Below are positions 22,332 through 33,877 of a stretch of 64,000 nucleotides of DNA, piece after piece (the stretch's first letter is position 1; every line of letters starts with the position of its first letter). A program made the translations under genes and the position numbers. Source of the DNA: Cladorrhinum sp. PSN259 (lineage: Eukaryota > Ascomycota > Sordariomycetes > Sordariales > Podosporaceae). The notes under the pieces were generated by a model that saw nothing but the letters and a program-made list of their open reading frames with translations, did not search any database and was not told the origin of the DNA. Location of the stretch: assembly GCA_033725935.1 (NCBI GenBank), contig MU867115.1, forward strand, positions 1 through 64,000, read 5' to 3'.

Positions 22332-25300
22332 TCAGACAGTACTCCTACCCATCACCCCACCAGCTGGTGCCCCTGAGAGGTCAACCTTGCTCGACACTTT
22401 CCCCTTCACCTTGACCTTCATATCATGCATCGATTGTCCGAGTCGGCTCTGGTGAACACGCGCCCTGTTACCGCGAATGCTAGTCATCACCCTTAGGGGC
22501 GGGCCGAATCTGTGCTCGTGGTCGTCACTATCACTTGACAGATCCCTGTCCTTCTCTGCTGGCTTTCCGTCCTCAGCCGAGGTACCGCTGACAACCTTTT
22601 CGGGATCATCGCTCTTTGAGGCCTTCTTCTTCTTGCCCCAGAACTTGAGCTTCGAAAAGTACTTCGAAAAGTCAGGGGTGATAGCTGCAGCCCAGGCATC
22701 TGGGAACTTGCGAACGACCATTCCCCAAGGAATAGAAATAGCCCCAAGACCGACAGACAGACCCCATTCTTTTCCAGTCAGGGGTTTGATCTTGAATGCA
22801 TCACCGCCGACAAAAATGATCAGAATCTGCCCGCCAACCATGATAAGCATGATGATAATGAAGAAAGTGTTCTTGGTAATTCCCTCGAAAAGGTTGAGTC
22901 TGTTATCAAGGCGGCGGTTGTTGAGGGCGTTGAAGATTTGCAGCCAGACAAAAGTATTGAACACGAGTGTAGCGAGGTGCTTAGCTTCATCCTCATCGGA
23001 CATGTTGTAATCCAAGAGGGTAGGACCAGCAAAGTTGAGCACGAGGGTAATAGCGAGCTGGCAGATGGCTTGGCCAATAATCATCTTGCCCATGCGCAGG
23101 GAAATGAGGGGAGCCGACTTTTTATCCGGGGCGCGGTCGAGAATCGAGGGAGTTGGAGGGTCGGTAGCCAAGGCGAGAGCGGCAAAAGTGTCCATGATGA
23201 GGTTAACCCAGAGAAGCTGGACGGCATTCAGGACAGATTGCTCCTCGTCGCTGGCAACAGCAGAGACAAAGGTGAGCACAACAGCGGTAACGTTAACGGT
23301 GAGTTGGAACTGTCAATGACTTGTGGTTAGATTTTGAAATCGAGAAGCTCTGGGCTGAAGAAGTTGCGAACATACCTGCAAGAATTTCCTGACCGCGTCG
23401 TTCACCGCACGGCCCCAGCTAATACCCTTGATGATGGAAGCAAAATTATCATCCATCAAGATGATTTCGGCGGCTTCCTTGGCAACCTCAGTACCTGCGA
23501 TGCCCATGGCGAAGCCAATATCAGCCATCTTCAAAGCCGGTGCATCGTTAGTTCCATCACCAGTAACCGCTACAGTCTCACCAAGATCCTTGAGTGTTTC
23601 GACAAGGATTCGCTTGTCTTCGGGGCTTGATCTTGCGAGAACCTCGAGCTTAGGAACCAACGCATGCAACTCCTCCTTAGTTTTGCGGCGAAAGACAGGG
23701 CCTTCCATAGCGATACCACCGTCCTGAGGATTGTAGATGCCGCATTCCTTGGCAATTGCTCTACCAGTGAGGATATTGTCACCTGTCACCATGCGCACCT
23801 TGACACCGGCTCGTTTGCAGTCCTCGATAGCACCCTTGACAGTATCTCTGAGGGGGTCCTTGATACCAAAGATGGCGACCAATGTCATGTCCTGATGCAC
23901 CTTGTCAAATTTCGCAGCCGTCAATTCGGTCTCGCCAGCCAACTCCGGAGGAGGCCAGGAGTCAAAGTCGCGGTAAGATGACCCGATGGTGCGCAAAGTT
24001 TGGCCTGCGTACGAAGTGATAGTCTGAGCAAACATTTCCTTGTCGTCGTCCGTGAGGTTTATCGTCGTGAGATCTTCAGAACTAGGGTCGGCAATGACCT
24101 TGGTGCACTTTCCAAGCAAAATCTCCGAAGCACCCTTGACGTAAGCTCTAAACTTTCCATCCTCAAGTTTGACGACTGTTGCCATGTACTTGACGGCCGA
24201 ATCGAATGGTACAACCTGGACGACATTCGAATTGGAGCGCTCCTCCTGGACAGGCCCAGATCCCAGATGGTCGCGGCTGAGTGTTAGGAGTGCGACTTCG
24301 GTCTTGGATCCAATAAAGGTCTTCTCGCCTTCCACATCACCCTCAAAGGCCGTGGAATTGACGGCATTGGCTTGAACGATGAGCTTCTTGACTGTGGTGC
24401 TGAGAGCTTTGACGAAATCGGCGATCGGGACGTTGGGGACGGTATTTGGTGCGGACTTCTCAGTCTCGTCCCTGGCCTCCTGATCCAGTGGAGCATCGGT
24501 GCCGCCAAAGCTGATGGCTTTGCCCAGAGTAGTAGCCACAACCGTCATCTTGTTCTGAGTAAGGGTACCTGTCTTGTCAGAGCATACGGTCGTTGCGTTA
24601 CCCATGGTTTCGCAGGCCTTCAGAACGCGCACAAGGTTGTTATCGCGCATCATCCTAGTCGTGGCAAATGCAAGAGCAAGAGTCACTGCAAGAGGCAGTC
24701 CCTCTGGCACAGCGACAACCACTACAGTGACCGAGGTGATAAAGATGCGAAGGAATTCCTGGCCCTTTTCGTCAGCAGTTCCCTGATTGTTGGGAAGACC
24801 AACACAGAACTTGATGAATAGGACGACGAAGAGCAAGAGGGCGGCGCCGCCGCCAAACTTTGCGATATTGTCGGCCAGGACGTTGAGTTTCTTTTGAAGA
24901 GGGGTATCTTCCTGTTCAGTTTGAAGCGACATCATCGTGCGGCCGTAGCAAGAGTTTACGCCAACGGCAGTGACCAGAAAAGTGCCAGTGCCCTCGTTGA
25001 CCTTGCTTCCTGAAATGATGAATGGATCGAGCTTCTCGATATCGGAAGGAACTTCACCGCCTTGGGCGATCTTTTGGAGAACTGCAAAGACGTCGTCCGC
25101 CGGGGCCTTCTTGAGAAGATCGGATTCGCCAGTTGCTGACGATTCATCGCACTTTATTCCGTGTCCATTTATGAAGATACCGTCGACAGGGACCATGTCT
25201 CCTGCAAACAGATGCATCACGTCTCCCACCATGATGTCGTAAACGGATATCTCGACGGATTTGCCTCCACGGATCACCTTGACTGTCCGGTCGTCGCGCT

Positions 25301-26217
25301 TGGCATTCAACTTGTTGAACTGGCGCTCCATCTGCCAGTCGTTCAGCGTACCAACCACAACAACGATAATAATTGCGACCATGATGGCCACACCCTCGAC
25401 CCACTCAACCTTGGCTCCTCCCCCTTCGTGCTTGACACCAAATGTCTGGTAAAGACCGAGGGCAAGCGAGACAACGGCGGCGATTGTTAACAGGATGAGG
25501 ACTTTGTCGTTGTAGGTGATCCATGCAAGCTCCAACAACGTCTTACTCTTCTTATCTGGTAGCCTGTTGTCCCTAAAGACGTGCTTGCGATCAGCAAAGG
25601 CGGCGCCCTTCTCGTGTGTTGGGACGGCAGTGGCGGCAACATTTCCTTCTTTCACTTTGGGCTCTGTGTTTCCAAGGTGGCCATATTTGGGAGTTCCCTT
25701 GGGTGCGACATCTTCAAATGCGACAGATCCATCGAGCGCAGACTCGTCAGGACTGAGACCGGTTTCGCGGTTTGTGCGCAACCCCTTTTCTAGGCCTACC
25801 AGACCGCCGAGCGCATAAAATGCATTGAGACTCTTGGGGTTAAGTGTCTTGGATAGTTGACCTGCTGAGTATGCGAATTTGTTGTTTTCGATGATAAACA
25901 TGTCCTCGCTGCCAGGATCAGGTGTGAACGCGTCATCTAAATCGAAGTGAAACCCTCCATGTGCCATGGACTTGGCGGACTCGCCATTCCCGGCCGTTGT
26001 TGCTACTGTTGTTGTTGTCACGGGTGCTGCATCGCTGTTTGTGGACGGGGTGGAAGGTTTAGAAACCTGCAAAGGGACATTCTGTCAGTTTGATACCGCG
26101 CCGGGGGAGGTTGAAGAGTTGGGTTCATCGCAATGGATTTGGGCGCATGCTCGGGGGTTCTGACTACAGTTACCATACCTTTTCATTGCTCGTTCTGGGT
26201 GGACCGGGGTCCGCCAT
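22332..26217 (-). CDS. P-type Ca2+-ATPase, PMC1/PMCA type (type IIB)
   Basis: Three exons, 26217-26179, 26066-23376 and 23309-22332, give 1235 residues. The first exon codes only MADPGPPRTSNEK. All P-type landmarks are present in order: TGES of the actuator (about 325), PEGLP in helix 4 (about 466), the phosphorylated Asp510 in SDKTGTLT, KGAS of the nucleotide domain (about 657), MVTGDN, and TGDGTNDAP of the hinge (about 848). LWVNLIMDT of helix 6 supplies Ca2+ ligands. It pumps Ca2+ from cytosol into the vacuole or out of the cell; Neurospora nca-2/nca-3 and Aspergillus pmc genes are the expected relatives. The cytoplasmic N-terminal region before helix 1 is long (about 190 residues). The C-terminal tail after the last helix is basic then acidic (KFWGKKKKASK..SSDSDDHEH) and ends in an R/K-rich segment, RVMTSIRGNRARVHQ, that could bind calmodulin or lipid; that role is inferred. 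Confidence 0.95.
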
Positions 26218-28979
26218 GATTAAGTTGTGAAAGTTTGTTGTTGAGTTTACTCAATTGAGTCAGAAGAGGATAGAGTCGTGTTTTGTTTGAGTGGGCGGTC
26301 GCGACAATTCAATGACGCAATGGGGAACAGCAATTTCCGCGTTGCGTTGCGTGTTGCAACAGTGAAGCCGGAAGAAAGAAGGAACCACACTGGACACTGC
26401 AGCTCTCCCAGATGGTATTGGGATGATGGCATGAATCACCAGACGGTAACACAGCCGAAATTGAACAAAATCAAGGCAGAACAAAATCAAGGCAGAACAA
26501 AAAGCAAGCTTCGTGACGGGGGAGCCCAAAGCTTTGTCTGATTTTCGCCCTGGTCTTGGCAGGTACCGCTCACAGTGCTCAGATGCGATGACGCGCCCAG
26601 GTTGCCCTGGTTAATAACAGTGGTTATGTGGCAGAGCGCCCAATTGAAACCCACACACTCCAATTGACGGGGGGCATCACACCGTGTCCCCACTGTAGGT
26701 GGAGACCTAACCCCAGGATCTTCAAAACCAAGCAATGTTGAGCTTGGCCAATGGTCTAGCCAGCACACCGATTTGAGCTTGGCGTGATGTTCCGTCCACT
26801 TGAAACAGGGAAAGCTCAAAAAAAATATCTGCTCACCCAGATGTGCAGCAGCTGGAGTAATTTCTCTCACTGGTTCTCAGTGGTCTCACTGGTCTCTGGC
26901 AACACCGCGCTTCACCGTAAAGTCATCTGATATATTTTAGGCGTTGGGGCCCAACGACAATGCGGTGAGAAAGGCACAAGTACCACACAATTGGTCAATC
27001 GGCGCTTCTCCAAGGATGGCGCCTCCTTCGAAATCCAATGCGCGCAACAGGCACTTCACCAAGAAACTTCTTTGCGGCCCGATTTACGACCTTGCGGCGA
27101 TTGAAACAAGTGAACAAAATATCCCCAAGAAGGGGAATTCTTGTTGGGTCTGGAGGCCTCGCAAACTAAAAACCTGGCTGACCAATGAGAATCACTCAAA
27201 CAAACACACATTCTCCAGTCCAGACCGATCGCGAACCCACATTCGCTGTCCCTGTCGTGCTGGATCCTATGGGGCTTTCTCGACAGGCTGCCTGGTTAGC
27301 TGCATGCCAACTGCCGAAATCCAAAAGAACGGTGAACGCTCAGGAACCAATTGAAGGGTGGCACAGCGCACACACGATCTCCCATCTCATCTCAGGTGAA
27401 TTTGGCAGTGCACACTGAGCTGAGCAGGTACTTAAAATCAAGTGTCGCCCGTGTCGGCTCATCCCACGCGCATGCGATTCATCATTGTGGAATTAGCCAT
27501 CCCATGGCAAATTTCTTTGACGCCGCCACATCCGTGGGCCGCACATCTGTGGCTGAGGAAAGCAACAACGCTTGTCGTGGATGGATGGAAGAAATACTCC
27601 GTACCCAGCACGGAGTACTTTATTCCGAGCCGCTCATCTCTGGCCATGTCAGCGACCCGAGAAGCGCCTCGCGATGTGCCTTTTCTTGGCTTCTGCGGGA
27701 GGCATGTCTGTTTGAGATTAGGGAAATTTGGAAACATCCATGCCCCAACGTCAGCCGCACCAGTCGTTTACACCTCCGGAAGGTCGCAGCACATAGTGTA
27801 GGCATTTCAACGGGCGCGAAGCGATATTTGAGTATTCCGCATGTCTTGTTGAGGCGCTTTTCCAATCCAGAATGGTATTTGTGGAAATGCATCAGGTGCT
27901 CCAATTTTAGCCAGCAAGGTGGATTTGTCGATGAGAGATGGATGCCGTCTGATCTTATGCATGAGGGTAAAATGTTCTAATGTGCATTTTCATCTTATCC
28001 CGCCTCCTGGTTTGTCGCAGAACCATGGGAACATTAGGAAGCTTGATTTAAGGGATCATCTGAGCTTAAGACAGCGGTGAGCCTGGGAAACCGACCAACA
28101 CTATCCCTTTTTCTCTTTTTCACCTTTATGAAGCGGTCTACCGATACAAAGTTATCTCGTCTTTTTTTTCCTCCAGCGATCCTATTCCATTGAGTCTCCT
28201 TCAAAAGAGAGTATAGTAACCTTTCTTGGACATGATATAATTAATACATTGCTACTATGATCAAAATGTCGTTTTCTCCGTGCCTATCGTTAAAAGGACG
28301 ATCTTTTGCATCCAGGGCCCGGGCCTTCTCGTGTCGAATTCCTATTCGCGAGCATTGACTTCTTGACAATATTTTCGGTTTTGGAAAGGATAAGGAACGG
28401 GCGAAATGAGAAATAAACGACAATAGAAGCAGGCGATCTATTTTTCATTTTATTTATATCTATATATTATTTTTACAAAAAAAAAACCCCCCCATGACGA
28501 AACAAGACTCTCGTGTCCTATGCGTCGGATATCAACTTCACAAATTACGTCGTCTTGAGAAGCCAACAGAATAAGAGCTAAAGAGTTACAAGGCTAACCA
28601 AATTTTAAAAAAAAAAAATTTAAACCCCCCCCCCCCCCCCTAAAAAAAGATAACTACGCAAAAAAGCAAATACAACGAACCTAACGAAGTGTAGGAAACC
28701 CTAATTAACAATAAGAAACTTAACAATTCTCGATCCAACTTTACCTATGTATAGTTAAAGTATCTCGACAATAAATAAATCGAGCTAAAGAAAATATAAA
28801 ATAACCTAGGTTGGGTAGGTAACACGAGGCGGCGATCTTAGAAAAACCTGGGCCGGGCAGGCAGCCCGCAGCCTGCAGGTCACATCACCCAGATGAAAAT
28901 TATGTAGTCAATTACCCTAGACCTTTCTAAAGTTCTGTAGTAAAATCCAATTATGTTTTTATTTTTATTTTTTTATATG
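26218..28979. other. gene-poor stretch before the Tc remnants
   Basis: No convincing gene. The frame at 27351-27980 (plus) is long but lacks family features and is probably chance. From 28430 to 28960 the sequence turns A/T-rich with long A runs and a C16 tract at 28625-28640, as expected of eroded repeat DNA. Confidence 0.5.
28625..28640. repeat. C16 homopolymer
   Basis: Sixteen C inside an A/T-rich block, directly after an A12 run and TTTAAA. Confidence 0.95.
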
Positions 28980-29800
28980 TCAACAAAGGCGGGTGTTTTG
29001 TTGGTTTGTCTGCCAATGGTTCTTTGTCGGTAGTCCACTGCACACGTGTCCCTCCTTAGGGTTCATGGGGTAATTCTTAACATCCGAAGCCATCGCCGTC
29101 GTTCTTGGGACATCCACCCACAGCAGTGTAGGATCTGAGGCGTACTCCGTATGTTGCATTGCCGCACCTCTGTCGGGCGTCCAGTAGGAAGCGGTACCGC
29201 GGATGTGGTTGAAGGCTCCTGTGACTCTTGTCGTCACAGCCCCCACGTCATGTTGTTCTTCAAACTTTAGAGCTCGTGAATAGTCTGTTCCGCGATACAG
29301 ACTTATGTGAGTCCGCTGGTTGCAGTCGACTTCTACTGTCTGGTGAGGAAGTCGGTTTGAGGTCACTGTTGGGGCTGCGATATTTTTATTGTCATTGTTG
29401 GTGGAACTTGTGGGTGCGTTGTCCTTCTTTGGCCCTATGTCCTTTTTTCCCCCGTATCCTTATTCGCCCCGCCTTTATTGAGAGGCTTCCCTCAGCCAGA
29501 GGTACCTCCGGGATCATGGCAGTTGACGGGGTCGTTGCCGCAGTAGACAAACACATTGAGCCCATCGACCGTGCCCCATGGGTCGGCTGACGTCCACCGC
29601 CCCAGCCAACATACGCAGTACCTCGCCCCGCAGGCATAGAGACCACTCTCACTGTCCCACCGGTAGCTTGCAACCCTATAGACACGGCTGGCCTCCATGG
29701 TTCCCCCCGCATAGGTCGTTGATCCGTACGGGGAGTACTCCTTATACGAAATAATACTACCCTCGCTGTGGAGCTCCAGGAGCTCGCTCACCCGGAATCG
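28980..29800 (-). pseudogene. RHS-repeat / TcC-like toxin fragment (3' part only)
   Basis: On the minus strand, 29800 to 29492 reads the RHS-associated core that ends bacterial TcC and RHS toxins. Landmarks are a YSPYGS motif, then a GLYACGARYC segment, WLGRWTSADP and an NDPVNCHDPGG end. This frame stops at 29492-29494, just after the core. The following frame, 29366-28980, occupies the place of the variable C-terminal effector. It starts with an LYRGTD motif and continues to a YWTPDRGAA block about 40 residues on, a layout reminiscent of ADP-ribosyltransferase-like domains (inferred). The large N-terminal part of the RHS shell, thousands of bases in a complete gene, is missing: similarity ends near 29800, where plus-strand TcA-like sequence soon begins. 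As it stands the copy cannot encode a complete protein. A bacterial source by horizontal transfer is likely. Confidence 0.7.
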
Positions 29801-29844
29801 CGCCAGGGGTCGCGACGTTAGTGAACTCGAGAGTAAAGTGTTGC

Positions 29845-32800
29845 AGATGAACCTTAACAAAGACATAATCGCCCGGATCCTTCGGGAGTATGTCTATGCC
29901 GCCCATGAGGTGGCGGATCTGGACGTCCAGGGCTATCTCTGGGAGGCGACCAGATGATTCCGCGGCAACCATCATTTCTTTGCCCGGGCACGCACCGCAC
30001 CCCTTCAACTTCTACTACCGTCGTCTGGAAGTCACGGGTGCCTCGGCTACATCTGTCCAGCGGAACTGGCTGCCTTCGAGTAAAATGGAAGTCAAGAACC
30101 CAACCCACGAGGTGTACGCAGACCACGAGCCTCTTCTGCGCCCCGGCAGCTATCTCCTGCCTGCCCTATTCAAGAGCCGGCTGTTCCTCTTCATCCCCCA
30201 GATCACCCGCCAGACAACCCAGGCTGCTCCGCCGGACACCAGCATAATGGCGGCGGCGAACAATGCATGGGCGTCGAGACCCCTAAGCAGTATTGGGAGG
30301 TTAAGATCGCCTGGGTAGAGATGCGCAACGGCAATTGGTCGCCCAAATATGTCACAGCGACTGGTTTCATCAGCAGGGTCCGCTATAGGCTCGTCTCTTG
30401 ATGGTAAAGTTGCCTTCTGCCGGGTATCGTATAAAGCAAGTACCAAAAAGGGGGATGAGCTGCGTAAAATCGTTGGAGGCTATGCAGTGGGCATCGATCC
30501 CAAGTCAGATCAGAAATTGCTGCTGGCGGTTCCAAACCCGCAGGATATGGACGGCGGTGAATATAAACTTACATGGCTACTGACCTACGACGACTCTCAA
30601 TTCAGTGGCACTTCGGGCCTTGTCGTGGAGCGCTCCACGACGACACAAGTGCAGTACTTCTTTGGCTATCCGTGCAGATATGACAAAGGAAGGAGACATT
30701 GACACGACCAGCAACACGACAGTCATTACACACCCTCTAACCCAAGACACGTCGCTGAGCCTGGTAGAGAAATAGCCAACCAGGAAGGCTACGCGTGAAT
30801 TTTCAACTCGCTAGAGGCGCAGCCCTAGGTTAAACGGTCGCTGGAGTTTGGGTATGATAGTAACACATACCACGAGCTCGCCACCCCGAGCTCCGTCTAC
30901 AACTGGGAGATGGGTTTCCACACGGTTGCTTTGCTTATGGAGAGGATCTTGGCCACGCAGCAGTTTAATCTCGCGATTGAGGTATCGCGCTTGATATTCG
31001 ACCCTGTCCGAGACCAATACGGCTTTTTAGAAAACCGAGGTTGAGTTGGCTGCTGAGAAAACCGAGATTGATTTGCCCCCTAAGCCTCCATAGCCTCTAA
31101 CCCGCCTGGATAGGTGCTGGCGGTTCATTCCCTGCAAGTCCTCTAAGCAACGCCTGGCCGACTCTGTCCGAGACACCATCCAGAGACTGGCACCCGGAGG
31201 TTCAAAGTTAAGCGAGATAGCCGACTGGGATGCACACCATTTCTTCCCACACCCTGTGGCCCGGAATCGGCCTGCCGTCTACATGAAGCGGTTTGTGATG
31301 AAGTGTATGAAGATCTTAGCTGCCAGCAGAGATTAGTACTTTCATCAGAACTCTCTCGGGCCGTTCTCTTTGCTACTTAACGCTATGTCGAAGCTTCCGA
31401 GCTGTTCGGCCCGGCACCTGTCGCCATTGATCCGCCCTCGAAACCTGTTGTGAAGAGCTGGTCCGAGATTCAACACCTTGTCAACGACTTTGCCACTACT
31501 TCCGTGGACATGGAGCTAGAGTTCCCCCACTTCATCAACCCCGTCGTTAGGGGCGGCGGTGCGAGAGGACACTAGGCGGAATAACCTGAACTGCGTGATG
31601 GAACCCTCGGCTACGTTCGATCCACCTATTTTGGCGTCCTAGCTAACCCGTAGATGCAAGCTCTTCGTGGGCTCATTGACGATCGGCTGTACAAGATCAG
31701 AAACGGTCTGGATATCAACGGGAACCCCCGTTGACTCCCTTTATTCGACCGAGGTCAAGCGACTGCCACGATGGCTATTGACGCCCTGGAGGAGACTCAC
31801 CAATCGCACAGCTCGAGGCTTAAGTACAATCTTGCCCTCATGGGTGAGTCGACAGAGCATATCCTAGACTCTGAAGGCGAATGGGTAGATCTCGACTACG
31901 AAATCATCTAACCCAACAAGGATGAGCTGCGGATGAACCAGGAGGAGTGGTTAGAATGGAGTTTGACAGACGTGGCTACACACTCCAACAAGCGTGGCAA
32001 CCAACATGGGGCAGAACGCAAGAATTCTTATGGCTTCGCCCCAGCTGGTCGCCCAGATAGAACCGATGGGCGTGGGGACGTCGACTCAGATTGATGCCTC
32101 TGTAATAGCCAAAGGGATGATTGTAGGAGCGGGTATTATCCGTGCCGGCGCCTAAGCGGCTAGCGAAATGGCGTCCCGCGCCTCTCATAAGGGCTAACTG
32201 ATCCGCTAGCTCTAGGAACGCAAGCTGTAGGCCAATATGGCGGGTCGCGATATCAAAAATATTGACAGGCAAATCGCCAGCCAGAAAAAAGCGCATTGAG
32301 ATTACCGAGGCCGAACTTCGCTCGCACCAGCAGCAAGTGGCTGACGCGGCCGAGACGGAGGCTTGGCAGCGCTCCAAATACTAGAGATCCGAGAAGCTGT
32401 ATTCCTGGCTCGAGGTAGAGACCCGCAAACTGGCGTACCAACCCTACTTAACGGCTCCTCAAACACCGCTACCGCATCAAGGCAGGCGACTCCACGTCGG
32501 GGAGCTAATACGCGCAAGACTCAGTAGACGACACCCGCTTCCACACGGACAGCATCCCCATCTCGGCTCTCGCCCTCAGCACCTGCAACCACGACAGCGG
32601 CGCCTTCGAGCTCGCCTTCACCGGGGACCGGTACGGCCGTTCAAGGGGCGGGGTCATCAGTCGGTGGAAGCTGGAGCTGCCCGCGTACCGCCAGTTCGAC
32701 TACCGTGCCATCAGCGACGTGCTACTAACGGTGCAGTACACGGCGCTCGAGGGAGGCGCGCTGTAGAAGAAGCAGGCGCCAGAAGCTGTCAGAGCGTTTC
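29845..32800 (+). pseudogene. TcA-like insecticidal toxin-complex subunit, decayed 3' part
   Basis: Plus-strand frames carry a succession of segments in the order expected for the C-terminal half of a TcA toxin subunit. They are a YYRRLEVTG segment near 30010, RLFLFIPQI near 30180, YWEVKIAWVEMRNG near 30285, RPAVYMKRFVMK near 31270, FGPAPVAIDPP near 31405, RLYKIRNGLDINGN near 31685, IKNIDKQIASQK near 32250, and ISRWKLELP with QFDY near 32660. TcA subunits form the pentameric pore and injection channel; the last segments correspond to the region that docks the TcB-TcC cocoon. The frame is broken throughout: stops near 31334 (TAG), 31732 (TGA), 32151 (TAA), 32382 (TAG) and 32764 (TAG), plus frame changes including one at the A6 run near 32286. 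The 5' half is absent. It is non-functional as read. It is cut off by a G27 tract at 32801. Confidence 0.8.
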
Positions 32801-32827
32801 GGGGGGGGGGGGGGGGGGGGGGGGGGG
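32801..32827. repeat. G27 homopolymer
   Basis: Twenty-seven G directly after the last TcA-like segment (CGTTTC then G). It may mark a rearrangement or assembly junction. Confidence 0.95.
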
Positions 32828-32895
32828 TGTGCAGGCGGGCAGTGAGGTGAGCGAAGGCGGGCTTGCTGTTTTGGAGCTAAGGACAAGGGGCGACG

Positions 32896-33168
32896 GTGCA
32901 GAAGATGTGGGCGGCGTTGCAGCTGGGAAAGAATAGTTGGGACAAGGAGAAGAAGGGAGAAGTAAAACTGTTTGGCGAGGAAGTAGCGGAGAAGGATGCG
33001 AAAAAGTCTAGGGAAGACTTGAAGATTCTGGAGGCGGACCTGGCGCCGGCAAAAGGAATGGATGATCTCGCGTTGGAGCTCATGGTTGCGCCTGAGAGAC
33101 TAAAGGGTGTGGTCCCAAAGGCTTGGTGGGTTGTTGTGCGGTATACACAGGGAGAAGTACAGACTTGA
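32896..33168 (+). CDS. small ORF, 90 residues, doubtful
   Basis: An ATG-initiated frame reads MQKMWAALQLGKNSWDKEKK and continues K/E/D-rich, then more hydrophobic near AWWVVVRYTQ. I do not recognise it. It lies 70 bases after the G27 tract and does not resemble the TcA tail. It could be chance, as the opposite strand is also open. Confidence 0.2.
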   Translation: MQKMWAALQLGKNSWDKEKKGEVKLFGEEVAEKDAKKSREDLKILEADLAPAKGMDDLALELMVAPERLKGVVPKAWWVVVRYTQGEVQT

Positions 33169-33877
33169 GTGGGTGATGTGATCATGTGCGGTAAGGGTGT
33201 CTGGTGTGGGTTGGCAATCGGGACAGAGGAACTTTTGTCGCAGCAGTGAACAATAAATGTTGACCTTTTGATGTACCTACACTATGGTAGTATATCATGG
33301 CCCCTTCCCGGGCGCCGCCTAGGCGCAATGATGCAAATGCATGACCATGAATTTACTCGTGATTTACGAAGCTACCCTGTTTTCCGTTGCGGTTTTACTC
33401 CCCACATTCCAAGAAAAAGAGTCGAATGCGATGAAAACCTATGCGACATTGGCGATAAGAATCCTCCTTCTGGGAAGGCGGTGTCCTGGATTTGCGGCTT
33501 TCGACACCAACACCTTACGGCGGGTTCCAGGTTGCCGGTTCTGTCATCCATGGTGAAAGTGAAGTTGCATTTTCTCTGTTGGTCGATAGTGGGGTGAAAT
33601 ACGGGAAACACATCTCCCCACGTGAGAGGCGGGGCTCAGTTCGGAGCAGCATCCGAGATGTCCGAACGCACAGGCCCATTGGTGTTCAAAGCTCCACAAA
33701 CGGACAACGGGGGCCTGGAATCCCAGCATCCCCTCGCAACCTTCCCGGCAGCGCCTGTGAAGTCTTTCAAATGCACACCACCATCGCCTGATCTTGAACG
33801 AAGCCCTTCTAGCGTGCCAGTTGGTGTCTTGGCGATTTCCGAACTGTTCGTCAATCGCGGATTTTAATGGTACAGCA
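33169..33877. other. intergenic / 5' leader region
   Basis: No gene supported. The overlapping short frames at 33492-33867 lie just upstream of the Zn2Cys6 gene and are probably its promoter and leader. Confidence 0.45.

Noticed and set aside
27351..27980. 209-residue frame
   Set aside because: No family features, overlapping frames on the other strand, atypical composition; probably chance.
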